Source: Nitrospira defluvii (lineage in GTDB: Bacteria; Nitrospirota; Nitrospiria; Nitrospirales; Nitrospiraceae). Taken from it: 64,000 nt of DNA. Position numbers and translations under genes: made by a program. The stretch's first letter is position 1. Every line of letters begins with the position of its first letter. Under the pieces are notes generated by a model that worked only from the letters and a program-made list of their open reading frames with translations, ran no database searches and was not told the origin of the DNA. The stretch lies in NCBI GenBank assembly GCA_000196815.1, contig FP929003.1:3805501-3869500 (forward strand), written 5' to 3'. This document shows, piece by piece, positions 27,147 to 35,922 of the stretch.

Positions 27147-27201
27147 CATCACAGCGCGGGCCACAGTGGGGATGACCCGGCACAGAAAAGGAATCGCACC
27201 G

Positions 27202-27696
27202 ATGACCAAACAAACCGAAGGCGGCCACGCCGCGCGCCGCGATCGATTCGTACAGGAAGGGCAACACGACACCTACAAGATGCCGGGGAAATTGAAGGAG
27301 CCCACGGTCTGCAAGACTTGCGGGGCGCTGTTCCATAAGGGACGCTGGACCTGGGGAACCAAACCGACGGGAGCCGATGAGATCGTCTGTCCGGCTTGTC
27401 TGCGCATCGAGGACAAAAACCCGAAAGGGTTCGTCACGCTCAAGGGAACCTACAAAGACCAACACCGGGACCAGGTCATGGGCCTGATCCACAACGCCGA
27501 GGCGCAGGAGAAAAAAGAATACCCGCTGGCCCGCATCATGACGATCGAGAACCGGGCAGAGGGGCTTGTCGTCCTCACCACCGATACCCACTTGCCCCGG
27601 CGCATCGGCGAAGCGCTGAAACACGCGCACCACGGCGAATTGGAACTGCAATACGACAAAGATGAAGATTTTATCCGCGTCACATGGATCGGATAA
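27202..27696 (+). CDS. BCAM0308-type zinc-binding protein
   Basis: The protein has 164 residues from the ATG at 27202. It has a zinc-ribbon pair (VCKTCGALFHKGRW, VCPACLRIEDK) and a C-terminal beta-rich part (ARIMTIENRAEGLVVLTTDT, HLPRRIGEALKHAHHGELEL). The combination is that of the BCAM0308 family, found near stress genes in proteobacteria and Nitrospirae. The role is unknown; the fold of the C-terminal part recalls NMD3-like ribosomal export proteins, but this is only a hint. Confidence 0.8.
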   Translation: MTKQTEGGHAARRDRFVQEGQHDTYKMPGKLKEPTVCKTCGALFHKGRWTWGTKPTGADEIVCPACLRIEDKNPKGFVTLKGTYKDQHRDQVMGLIHNAEAQEKKEYPLARIMTIENRAEGLVVLTTDTHLPRRIGEALKHAHHGELELQYDKDEDFIRVTWIG

Positions 27697-27727
27697 GCAA
27701 CCTCATCCTCGACAAGAAGGAGTGGTC

Positions 27728-28279
27728 ATGGGCGGAGGGGAACGGACGTGGGATCGATGGGGCAGGTTTCTAGTCGGGGGACTTCTGATGGTCACCCTGA
27801 CAGGGTCTCCGGCAACAGCCGAAATGCAGCTGCTTCCGGGGGCGGCGGCAGACCTCGATCAAGCCACCGTCGATGAAGTGTTGGCGACATTCCGGCAGGC
27901 CGAACAGGCGCTTCGTGCCGGCAACGTGGATGGCATCATGGCCCTGTATTCGGAGCAGTACAATTACCACGGACTGAAGAAGGCCGACATGCGGAAGGTC
28001 TGGACCAACCTGTTCGACGAATTCCGGGAACTGTCCGACACCCATCATTTTTCCCGGATGATCAGGGTTGGGTCCGGATCCAAAACCATCATCGAGGTCA
28101 CCTGTACAGGCAGTTTGTCGGGCCTGTCGAAAACCGGCGGGTTACGTGTGCCGATCGACAGTTGGTATGAAGAAGTGCACTACATGACGTTCGATGACGG
28201 GCAGTGGCGCATTCGCGGCAACGTCGGCGATTCCCCGCGGTTCATGCCATTCGGCACGTCACCGCACCCGTTGTTCTAG
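27728..28279 (+). CDS. Exported NTF2-like protein
   Basis: The protein has 183 residues from the ATG at 27728, preceded by AAGGAGTGG. It has a signal peptide (FLVGGLLMVTLTGSPATA). The mature part (VDEVLATFRQAEQALRAGNVDG to MALYSEQYNYHG, and DGQWRIRGN at the end) fits the cone-shaped NTF2/SnoaL fold. A ligand or enzyme role cannot be inferred. It starts 31 bp after the BCAM0308 gene and may share its transcript. Confidence 0.65.
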   Translation: MGGGERTWDRWGRFLVGGLLMVTLTGSPATAEMQLLPGAAADLDQATVDEVLATFRQAEQALRAGNVDGIMALYSEQYNYHGLKKADMRKVWTNLFDEFRELSDTHHFSRMIRVGSGSKTIIEVTCTGSLSGLSKTGGLRVPIDSWYEEVHYMTFDDGQWRIRGNVGDSPRFMPFGTSPHPLF

Positions 28280-28605
28280 GAGACTGCGGAACAGCTATGC
28301 GTAGATCCTGCGTGATCCAAGAGCACGGCGTACGGGAAGAGAGGGGAATCTCTTCGCAGGGGGATCAAGCATTCCGCCATCTTCGTCCGTCGTTCGTGAA
28401 ACGTCGTGCGTCTCTCGTCCGCGGAAAAGAGCGTATGGCTTCAGCTCAGAGCCTATGGACGGAAATCGGGAGTAGGCGTCGCGACTCTCAGTGATACGCC
28501 ACGAGCCATAGGCGCTGACCTCTGACAAGAGACGCTTCACGCCTCACGAGCGAGGGAAGCGATGCTGGAGGACGGTTTCAGCACCCTGCCGGCGAAAGGA
28601 GTCTT
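28280..28605. repeat. Intergenic stretch with repeat motifs
   Basis: 326 bp before the Usp gene. It contains CGTTCGTGAAACGTCGTGCG and TCTCTCGTCCGC, variants of motifs found at 38215-38290, 43575-43605 and 54045-54075, and AGCGTATGGCTTCAG with GAGCCATAGGCGC forming an inverted pair. No gene is seen. Confidence 0.55.
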
Positions 28606-29463
28606 ATGCGTGCCCTTATCGCACTCGACTGGTCGGAACAGGCGTTCGCAGCCGTTCGTGAAGTTTCCTATCTGTACGATCTAAACGAAGTCATCCTGGT
28701 GCACGGTATCGACTTGGGCATGTTTCAGTATCCGATCGTTGCAGAAGTGAGCAGCATGCAGGGGTACGACGAATTCCGGAAGGCCATGGAGAAAGCAGGA
28801 GAACAATTGCTCGATCACACATCCACCCTGCTGCCTTCCCAGGGCCTCTCCGTCACACGGGTGTGCGAATTCGGCAAACCGGCCTCGCTGATTCTGGACA
28901 AGGCCAGGGAGACGCATGCAGACCTGATCGTGATCGGTGCGCGCGGGCGGGGACGCGTCGGCGAATTCGTCCTCGGCAGCGTCTCCCATCGCGTCGCGCT
29001 CCATGCAGACTGCACGACCTTGATCGTGAAAGAGCGTGAGGGGCCGGTCAAGCGCGTGACGGTCGCCGTCGAAGGACATGAGGATGGCGCCCGGATCAAG
29101 GCCTGGCTCCTCAGCCATCCGTTCAAGAATCCGGTCGATCTCACCATCGTGAGCGTCGTACGCCAGATTCCGTCCACCGATCCGTTCAGCCTGTTTCCGT
29201 TGCAGGATTGGACCGGGATCGCCGTACGTTCGGCCGAAGACCTGGTGAAGAACCTGGCCGCCTCGGTCATGAATCACCGCTATACGGTCGGCACCCAGGT
29301 GACCGTCGGTGATCCGACCGACATCCTGACGGAGCGCGCCAAGTCAGCGGATCTTCTGGTCATCGGTTCCCATGGACGCAAGGGGCTGGAGCGATTTCTC
29401 CTGGGAAGCATCTCCCACGCCCTCCTGCACCACGTGCCCTGTCCGGTTTTGATCGTCCGATGA
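28606..29463 (+). CDS. Tandem universal stress protein
   Basis: The protein has 285 residues after GAAAGGAG. Two UspA domains follow each other. Both carry the ATP-binding pattern: GARGRGRVGEFVLGSVSHRV in the first and GSHGRKGLERFLLGSISHAL in the second. Unlike the 7857-8741 copy both halves look nucleotide binding. It precedes a small cytochrome c gene by 49 bp. Confidence 0.92.
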   Translation: MRALIALDWSEQAFAAVREVSYLYDLNEVILVHGIDLGMFQYPIVAEVSSMQGYDEFRKAMEKAGEQLLDHTSTLLPSQGLSVTRVCEFGKPASLILDKARETHADLIVIGARGRGRVGEFVLGSVSHRVALHADCTTLIVKEREGPVKRVTVAVEGHEDGARIKAWLLSHPFKNPVDLTIVSVVRQIPSTDPFSLFPLQDWTGIAVRSAEDLVKNLAASVMNHRYTVGTQVTVGDPTDILTERAKSADLLVIGSHGRKGLERFLLGSISHALLHHVPCPVLIVR

Positions 29464-29512
29464 GTTTGTGACCAATCCGGCGCACCACGCCGAACCATAA
29501 AGGAGCCTGCGC

Positions 29513-29875
29513 ATGAAAACGTTCAGTATTCTTTCTGCCGTTTGCCTCGTCATCCTGGGCAGCACATGGGCCACCGCACAAACCAACCGGGGCAATCCGC
29601 GGGACGGACAGGCCATCTATGAAAAACAATGTCTGCGTTGCCACGGAGAAAAACTGGACGGGGCCGGGCCCGACGGCCAATATCTGATTGTGAGGCCCGC
29701 GAACTTTCAATCCCTCAACTCACGCGCCAAAACCGATTGGGAACTGCTGATCACCATCGCGAACGGAGCGCTCTTCAGCCCCATGCATGGGTATCGAGGC
29801 AAACTGACCGACCAACAGATGCTGGACGTCTTGTCCTATATCCGATCGGTCGCAACCGCGGACTTCGTCAGTTAG
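29513..29875 (+). CDS. Monohaem cytochrome c
   Basis: The protein has 120 residues, AAAGGAG upstream, and a signal peptide ending near ATA-QT. One haem site, Cys40-x2-Cys43-His44 (QCLRCHGE), and a likely axial Met in LFSPMHGYRG. Size and motif order fit class I cytochrome c, acting in the periplasm. The next gene is a glutaredoxin/DsbD-like fusion, which suggests a link with thiol redox or cytochrome maturation. Confidence 0.9.
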   Translation: MKTFSILSAVCLVILGSTWATAQTNRGNPRDGQAIYEKQCLRCHGEKLDGAGPDGQYLIVRPANFQSLNSRAKTDWELLITIANGALFSPMHGYRGKLTDQQMLDVLSYIRSVATADFVS

Positions 29876-29899
29876 CCGACAGGCGCCACAGGCACAGCG

Positions 29900-31102
29900 A
29901 TGCGTCGGCGGAGGATTTTTTACGCAGGCCTCGTGTTCGTCTGCCTGTGGCTCCTCGGTTCAGAGGTGTCCGTTCACGCCTCCGAACCGACTGCGGACGT
30001 GGAAGTCTTCGTCCGCGCCGGCTGTCCGCATTGCGAAGCCGCCAAAGCATTTCTGCTCGAGCTTCGGCAACGTCGCCCCGCCCTGCACATTCTGGTTCGG
30101 GATGTCGGTCAGGATCAGACCGCGCTCACCCGCTTGGAAACGTTGGCAAGACGGCAGGCGGTGACGCTGATCGGCGTTCCCGCCTTTTATCTGCAGGGCG
30201 AATTGATCATCGGCTATCAAGACGCCGGGACCACCGGCGCCAGCTTGCTTGCACTCCTTGATCGGGCGGCCCCTTCCCTCGACTCCGAACCGTTGTCCGC
30301 CTGCCGCCCGACACAACCGGCCTGCAGCACACCCGCAGTTCACACCTCCGCCGGAGAGGAGAGCATCCTGCTCCCCTGGTTCGGCCGCCTCAGTTATCCG
30401 GATATCGGACTTCCCCTCTTCACGCTCGCCATCGGGCTGCTCGACGGCTTCAACCCCTGCGCGATGTGGGTGCTGTTGTTTCTCCTGTCGCTCCTGGTGT
30501 CGTTACAGGACCGCGTCAAGATGTCGCTCGTGGCCGGCACCTTCGTCCTGATGAGCGGGGTGCTGTATTTTGCCTTCATGGCCGCCTGGCTGAACGTATT
30601 TCTCATCGTGGGCCTCTCCCGCACGGTCCAACTCACGCTGGGCGGCGTGGCGCTCCTGATCGGCGCGGTCAACGTGAAAGATTTCTTCGCCTTCCGGCAG
30701 GGGTTGTCGTTGAGTATTCCGGCCGCGGCCAAACCGGGGCTCTATGCGCGGCTGCGCCGGATCGTTCAGGCGGAGAATCTCACCGGCGCTCTGATCGGAA
30801 TCGTGATCCTTGCCGGGCTGGTGAACGTCGTCGAGCTACTGTGCACGGCCGGATTTCCCGCGCTCTACACGCACATCCTCAGCACGCAGGCGCTCGCTAC
30901 CTGGCAATATTATGGCTACCTTGCCCTCTACAACGCGGCCTACATGCTCGATGACGCGCTGATGGTGACGATCGCGGTGATCACCCTGGGCCGTCACAAG
31001 CTGGAGGAACGCGAAGGACGATGGTTGAAACTGATCAGCGGGGCGGTCATGATCGGACTCGGCCTGCTGCTGCTCGTGAAACCGGACCTGCTCTCGGGGT
31101 AA
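29900..31102 (+). CDS. Glutaredoxin-like domain fused to DsbD/CcdA-type membrane domain
   Basis: The protein has 400 residues. After a signal peptide (residues 1-28) comes a thioredoxin-fold domain with the active site CPHC (Cys42, Cys45) in FVRAGCPHCEAAKAF and the cis-Pro in IGVPAFYL. A linker with Cys leads to a membrane domain of about six helices that holds the paired Cys of the DsbD/CcdA family: GFNPCAMWVL and LLCTAGFPALY. Such proteins carry reducing power across the membrane for disulfide reduction or cytochrome c assembly. The fusion order, redox domain first, is the reverse of many DsbD. Confidence 0.82.
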   Translation: MRRRRIFYAGLVFVCLWLLGSEVSVHASEPTADVEVFVRAGCPHCEAAKAFLLELRQRRPALHILVRDVGQDQTALTRLETLARRQAVTLIGVPAFYLQGELIIGYQDAGTTGASLLALLDRAAPSLDSEPLSACRPTQPACSTPAVHTSAGEESILLPWFGRLSYPDIGLPLFTLAIGLLDGFNPCAMWVLLFLLSLLVSLQDRVKMSLVAGTFVLMSGVLYFAFMAAWLNVFLIVGLSRTVQLTLGGVALLIGAVNVKDFFAFRQGLSLSIPAAAKPGLYARLRRIVQAENLTGALIGIVILAGLVNVVELLCTAGFPALYTHILSTQALATWQYYGYLALYNAAYMLDDALMVTIAVITLGRHKLEEREGRWLKLISGAVMIGLGLLLLVKPDLLSG

Positions 31103-31105
31103 TTC

Positions 31106-33841
31106 ATGCAACGTATCCGCCCACTTCACCTGCCACCCTCCCGTGACGAGGGTCCTGACTCCGGTCAGGTCGTCTTAAGCGACGGCTCGACGGCCCTCCT
31201 GCGCATCGCGCAGCCGTCCGACGCGGATGAACTGCAGCGCTTCGTCGAACGCCTTTCGCCGGAAGCCAGACGCCACCGGTTTTTCTCCGAAACTACACCG
31301 CCCGCCGAGGTGATCCGTACACTCTGCGACCCATCCGACCCGCGGCGCAGCCTCACCGTGATTGCCCTTCGCAGGCAGGACGGCACCCTCCGTGTCATCG
31401 CCTCCGGTTCCTATCATGCGCGAGACCCGCACCAAGCCGAAGTAGCCATGGCCGTGGACGATCGGCTCCACGGGCATGGCTTGGGCACGCTGCTCCTGGA
31501 ACGACTGGCGCTGCTGGCGGTCCGCCACGGCTTCACGAAACTCTGGGCCATCACCCACGCCGACAATGTGGCGATGCGCGAAGTGTTCGCCTCCTCCGGG
31601 CTGCCCATGGAAGAACACGTCGAAGGCGGCGACATGGAGGTCGAGCTCTCGCTGACACCGACCGACCACAGCGTACGCCAATCCGAGTGGCGTGAACGGA
31701 TCGCCACCGCGGCTTCGCTCCGCCCCCTCTTCCATCCTCAGGCCGTCGCCGTGATCGGCGCCTCGCGCGCGCCCCAGAGTATCGGCTACCGGTTGCTCGA
31801 CGCGCTGAGCAGCAATGGCTTTTGCGGCCGCTGTTACGCAATCAATCCGCATGCCGCCACCATCGCCGGCATCCACACCTATCCGTCGCTTCGAGCATTG
31901 CCGGAGCCGGTCGATCTGGCCGTCATCGCCGTCCCCAAAGACGCCGTGCTCTCTGTCGTGGACGACTGTGCGGCGACCGGTGTCCGCGCGCTGGTGGTCA
32001 TCACCGCCGGGTTCGCCGAAGTCGGAGCAGAGGGACGCCGTCTACAAGGCCAGCTCCTCGAAAAGGTTCGGCAACAGGGCCTGCGCATGGTCGGCCCCAA
32101 TTGCTTCGGTATCTTGAACACCGATCCGGCCGTGCGACTCAACGCCACGTTTACCTCCACGTTTCCCCTCGCCGGCTCCATTGCCATGTCGTCGCAAAGC
32201 GGCGCCCTGGGGTTGGCCCTGCTCGCCGCCTCCGAACGATTACAGCTCGGTCTTTCCACCTTCGTCAGCGTCGGCAACAAGGCGGATGTGTCGGTGAACG
32301 ACCTCTTGCAATACTGGGAGAACGATCCCGCGACGAACGTCATCCTGCTGTATGTGGAATCGTTCGGCAATCCGAGACGGTTTGCGCAGATCGCCCGCCG
32401 GGTCAGCCGCAACAAACCGATCGTCGTCCTGAAAGCAGGCCGTACCTCGTCGGGCAAACGCGCTGCGGGATCCCACACAGCCGCGCTGGCCGCCAATGAT
32501 GTGGCAGTGGAAGCCCTGTTTCAGCAGACCGGGATCCTGCGCGCCGAGACCCTCGAAGACATGTTCGCACTGGCGGCAGGCCTCTCGGATCAACCGCTGC
32601 CGAAGGGCAACCGCGTCGGGATCATTACGAACGCCGGCGGGCCGGCCATCCTCTGCGCCGATGCCTGCGAGGCATGCGGCCTGGATGTTCCTGAATTGTC
32701 GCAAGCGACCGTCACGCACCTGGCCTCGTTTCTGCCGCCCGCTGCGGCCTTGCGCAACCCGGTGGACCTGATCGCCTCGGCCGACCCCGAACAATACGCC
32801 CAAGCCATTGCCACGCTCTTGAAATCCGACGATATCGATGCCCTCATCGTTCTCTACATCGCCGTCACGGCCACCGATGTGGCCCCGATCGCCGACGGCA
32901 TCAAGAAGGGCATTCTCGAAGCGCGAGCCACGGCATCCGTGAAGAAGCCGATCTACATCGGGTGGATGGTGGAAACGGATCGCGAACGGAGATTTTCCTT
33001 CGTGAACGAAACCATCCCCACCTTTGCTTTGCCGGAACTCCCCGCGCGAACTCTGGGGAAAATAGCCGGATACCTGCAGTGGCGCGAACGCCCGGCCGGC
33101 ATGGTGCCCGACTTCGACGATCTGGACCTCTCGACCGTGACCCGCATCTGCCATGACGCCCTGACCGCACGTGGAGACGGCTGGCTGACGACAGCCGAAA
33201 CCAGGGCCCTGTTGAACGCGATGTCGATCCCGCTTCCGCCCGGCGGTGTCGCGACCAGCGCCGAGGAAGCTGCCCTGCTTGCCGAGCAGATCGGGTTTCC
33301 GGTCGTCGTGAAGCTGGCGTCCCATACACTCGTCCATAAAACGGAGATCGGTGGTGTGCATCTGAACCTCAACACGAAGGCTGAGGTTCGGCACGCGTTT
33401 GAACAGATCGCCGCACGGCTTGCGCAGGATCAGAGCCTTGAAGCCATGGAAGGGGTACTGGTCCAACCCATGGTGGCCGGCGGCGTCGAGGTGATGGCGG
33501 GCATGGTCCAGGATCCCTCGTTCGGTCCCTTGGTCGGCTTTGGACTGGGAGGGATTCACGTCGAGATTCTGGGAGACGTGCGCTTCCGCATCACGCCGTT
33601 GACGGAGCTGGATGCCGCCGATCTGATCCGCAGCATCAAAGGCTATCGTCTGCTGCAAGGGTATCGCGGCCATCCACCGGGCGATGTCGATGCGATTCAA
33701 GAACTCTTGCTCAGGCTGTCACGGCTGGTCGAAGAGGTGCCGGAGATCGTGGAACTGGATCTGAATCCGATCTTCGCCATGCCGCCAGGCCAGGGTTGCC
33801 GCATCGTGGATGCGAGGATCAGGGTGGCGGGAACGGCATAG
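31106..33841 (+). CDS. GNAT domain fused to ADP-forming acyl-CoA synthetase
   Basis: The protein has 911 residues. Residues 1-180 are a GNAT acetyltransferase (HGHGLGTLLLERLALLA, the acetyl-CoA loop). From about 205 follows a CoA-binding and ligase region (VAVIGASRAPQSIGYRLLDA, MSSQSGALGLALL, the phospho-His in GSHTAALAAND), then an ATP-grasp domain from about 680 (FPVVVKLASHTLVHKTEIGGV). The layout is that of Pat-like acetyltransferases and ADP-forming acetate-CoA ligases. In Pat proteins the ligase half is only regulatory, but here His is kept, so catalysis is possible. It may acetylate the acyl-CoA synthetase at 19158; this is inference. It starts 3 bp after the previous stop. Confidence 0.88.
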   Translation: MQRIRPLHLPPSRDEGPDSGQVVLSDGSTALLRIAQPSDADELQRFVERLSPEARRHRFFSETTPPAEVIRTLCDPSDPRRSLTVIALRRQDGTLRVIASGSYHARDPHQAEVAMAVDDRLHGHGLGTLLLERLALLAVRHGFTKLWAITHADNVAMREVFASSGLPMEEHVEGGDMEVELSLTPTDHSVRQSEWRERIATAASLRPLFHPQAVAVIGASRAPQSIGYRLLDALSSNGFCGRCYAINPHAATIAGIHTYPSLRALPEPVDLAVIAVPKDAVLSVVDDCAATGVRALVVITAGFAEVGAEGRRLQGQLLEKVRQQGLRMVGPNCFGILNTDPAVRLNATFTSTFPLAGSIAMSSQSGALGLALLAASERLQLGLSTFVSVGNKADVSVNDLLQYWENDPATNVILLYVESFGNPRRFAQIARRVSRNKPIVVLKAGRTSSGKRAAGSHTAALAANDVAVEALFQQTGILRAETLEDMFALAAGLSDQPLPKGNRVGIITNAGGPAILCADACEACGLDVPELSQATVTHLASFLPPAAALRNPVDLIASADPEQYAQAIATLLKSDDIDALIVLYIAVTATDVAPIADGIKKGILEARATASVKKPIYIGWMVETDRERRFSFVNETIPTFALPELPARTLGKIAGYLQWRERPAGMVPDFDDLDLSTVTRICHDALTARGDGWLTTAETRALLNAMSIPLPPGGVATSAEEAALLAEQIGFPVVVKLASHTLVHKTEIGGVHLNLNTKAEVRHAFEQIAARLAQDQSLEAMEGVLVQPMVAGGVEVMAGMVQDPSFGPLVGFGLGGIHVEILGDVRFRITPLTELDAADLIRSIKGYRLLQGYRGHPPGDVDAIQELLLRLSRLVEEVPEIVELDLNPIFAMPPGQGCRIVDARIRVAGTA

Positions 33842-33922
33842 CACACTGTGCACGGCATCGCTATACTCGACTAATCCCTCGCCCTCATTGTCGGCACTGC
33901 CGCTCGTGGCCGTGAGCGATCT

Positions 33923-34462
33923 CTACTGATTACTTCCCTCTGCACCCGCACGGCCTTCACAACCACCGGTGGAAGACTGCGGTTGGCGCTCCTCTTCATC
34001 CCAGACCCGCCGTCTTGCGCCGACATGCGTGAGCAGACATTCCGCCGTCGCAAGAAGATCTTGCACCTGGCGAGCCGAACTGTCGGCATAATGCGCCAGG
34101 TCGAAGATCGGGATCTGGAGACAGACTTCGGCGCGATTCTTTCGTTCTGGTGAAAACACGATGCGATGCGCGGGAGGCTGCGGATGCTCGCAGGGCTTCA
34201 GGAGATCCAGCGTCTGGAAGAACACCCGGCAGAGCCGCTGCAGATCACTCAGAATCTCACGATGCTCGGCATCATCATTGAGCGGCAGCTGGGTGGGATC
34301 GTGAAACGCCGCGTAGAGGTTCAACTGGAACCCGATCTGGACCACATCACCAGCGCCCGTCTTCACATAAAACGGGTCGTGATCGAAACAGACTTTCCTC
34401 GTCACGATCATGTCGCGGAGGGCTTGCTCGGTGTGAAATGCTTGTTCGAGATGTAACTGCAT
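33923..34462 (-). CDS. Hypothetical soluble protein
   Basis: The protein has 179 residues from the ATG at 34462 (GAGGAGT nine bases upstream). No signal or membrane segment. Visible features are MQLHLEQAFHTEQALRDMI, FQLNLYAAFHDPTQLP, and a Gln/Ser/Gly-rich, probably disordered C-terminus. It lies 23 bp after the multihaem cytochrome gene and is the last gene of the POR operon. No family recognised. Confidence 0.65.
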   Translation of the reverse strand: MQLHLEQAFHTEQALRDMIVTRKVCFDHDPFYVKTGAGDVVQIGFQLNLYAAFHDPTQLPLNDDAEHREILSDLQRLCRVFFQTLDLLKPCEHPQPPAHRIVFSPERKNRAEVCLQIPIFDLAHYADSSARQVQDLLATAECLLTHVGARRRVWDEEERQPQSSTGGCEGRAGAEGSNQ

Positions 34463-34485
34463 AGTCTTGATACTCCTCGCTCTAC

Positions 34486-35238
34486 CTACCCGCCGCTGTG
34501 ACAGGACAGGCACCCGGCTATGCGACCAGGCCGATGCGCCCCACGCCCCTGCTCATACAATCGCCGCACGATCGGCTCATCCCTGAGCGTCGGCCTGATC
34601 GCGACCCTCGCGCCGAACTCGTGACAGGCGGTGCAGGAACTCGTGCCGGTTGCACGGAACACAAATTCACCGTGGGGGTTGGTCCTCGCTTGCTCGGTGA
34701 TTTGAGCGAGCGCGCCGCGATGCTCCATGTGGCAGGCCGTGCAGGCCGTTCGTTGCATCGCCAGTTCGCGATGCCAGGTCGTCACGGCGGGCGTCGGCCT
34801 GATCGCGACCCTCGCGCCGAACTCGTGACAGGCGGTGCAGGAACTCGTGCCGGTTGCACGGAACACAAATTCACCGTGGGGGTTGGTCCTCGCTTGCTCG
34901 GTGATTTGAGCGAGCGCGCCGCGATGCTCCATGTGGCAGGCCGTGCAGGCCGTTCGTTGCATCGCCAGTTCGCGATGCCAGGTCGTCACGGCGGGCGTCG
35001 CCCGATCCGCAAAATACCGCTCCGAATGGCAGCTCACACAGCGAGCCGCACTGGGGCCACGGAATGGTTCGTGGCAGTGGGTACACCCGGCTTGATCGAC
35101 GTGGTATCGGCTCAAATCTCCCGGCGCCCAGAACGAAGCGGGACTTCTCACCGATCCCCAGCCGATCCAGACAACCAGCACAAGCGTCACCAGGGCCACC
35201 ACCGGCACCGCAGTTCTTGGCAGCGGATGGTATCGCAT
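34486..35238 (-). CDS. Multihaem cytochrome c with internal duplication (seven CXXCH)
   Basis: The protein has 250 residues. An N-terminal helix (VPVVALVTLVLVVWIGW) is a signal or anchor. Seven haem sites: CTHCH, CVSCH, then CTACH twice in each of two identical 68-residue units, and CLSCH near the end. Each unit contains TACTACHMEHRG and SSCTACHEFG. The duplication comes from a perfect 204-bp tandem repeat of the DNA, so the ancestral protein had five haems. It starts 3 bp after the cytochrome b stop. It probably carries electrons between the membrane b-type cytochrome and a periplasmic partner (inference). Confidence 0.88.
   Translation of the reverse strand: MRYHPLPRTAVPVVALVTLVLVVWIGWGSVRSPASFWAPGDLSRYHVDQAGCTHCHEPFRGPSAARCVSCHSERYFADRATPAVTTWHRELAMQRTACTACHMEHRGALAQITEQARTNPHGEFVFRATGTSSCTACHEFGARVAIRPTPAVTTWHRELAMQRTACTACHMEHRGALAQITEQARTNPHGEFVFRATGTSSCTACHEFGARVAIRPTLRDEPIVRRLYEQGRGAHRPGRIAGCLSCHSGG
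34587..35000 (-). repeat. Perfect 204-bp in-frame tandem duplication
   Basis: 34587-34796 equals 34791-35000 base for base (204-bp period, 68 codons). No silent differences are visible, so it is recent or an assembly join error. The unit encodes two haem c sites. Confidence 0.95.
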
Positions 35239-35241
35239 CCG

Positions 35242-35829
35242 TCACGAGATTCCCGCGAAGAACAACGCCCCCACCACATGCAACAGCGTGAACACGAGAA
35301 ACATCAGTGTCATCGGCGCGTGGATCGCCTGCCACATGCGGAACGCTTCCTCTTGAGACGCCATGCCATGCAACTGCGCGTCGATATCGCCATCGGATGC
35401 TCCCTCGTGCTGAAGTCGGCGGCGTTGATCGTTGAGCGCTCTCAGGCTGAATGCATGCACCGCCTGCCCGATGATTCCGCTGACGACCACGATCACCATG
35501 GACAGCATCGCCAGGATCGGAACCAACGCGTGATAATGTGCCCCGGAGTGCAGAAAAATCAGCAGCGGGCCCACCACCCCCGCCACCATATGAACTCGAA
35601 ACCAGCCTCGTGGCCAGCGGCGGGCCGGGCTGATTCGCTTGCGCAGCGGATACACAAACACCAGCAGGGTCACGGCGAGGCCGACCCAGCCGGCTGCATG
35701 GCCATACCGCGTATGCCCGAAGGGGGTGGTCTCGCCGAGGCTGAGCAAGGCCTCGAACAGCAGGGCGCCCGCCACTGCCGCGATCACGACGGCACTCACG
35801 ACAAGGACACGCTGCTGCACAGAGGGCAT
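35242..35829 (-). CDS. Membrane b-type cytochrome-like protein (four helices)
   Basis: The protein has 195 residues and four hydrophobic helices. His in pairs near helix ends (RVHMVAGVVGPLLIFLHSG, HYHALVP, WQAIHAPMTLMFLVFTLLH) suit binding of one or two haem b. The soluble loop between helices 3 and 4 is polar (RALNDQRRRLQHEGASDGD). It looks like a quinone- or cytochrome-linked membrane anchor for the haem c proteins on either side. No NrfD or NapC type is recognised. AGGTATGCC at its start gives no clear ribosome site. Confidence 0.75.
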   Translation of the reverse strand: MPSVQQRVLVVSAVVIAAVAGALLFEALLSLGETTPFGHTRYGHAAGWVGLAVTLLVFVYPLRKRISPARRWPRGWFRVHMVAGVVGPLLIFLHSGAHYHALVPILAMLSMVIVVVSGIIGQAVHAFSLRALNDQRRRLQHEGASDGDIDAQLHGMASQEEAFRMWQAIHAPMTLMFLVFTLLHVVGALFFAGIS

Positions 35830-35922
35830 ACCTCGCTCGCTCAGACCAAGAAGAGAGCTGATAGCGTATGGGTCATAGTCACTGACTCAACGCAAGACCG
35901 CATCGACCATGAGCCCTCTGAA

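Noticed and set aside
32240-33700. Minus-strand open frame of 486 codons
   Set aside because: It lies wholly inside the GNAT/acyl-CoA synthetase gene, has no ribosome site and no recognisable domain.
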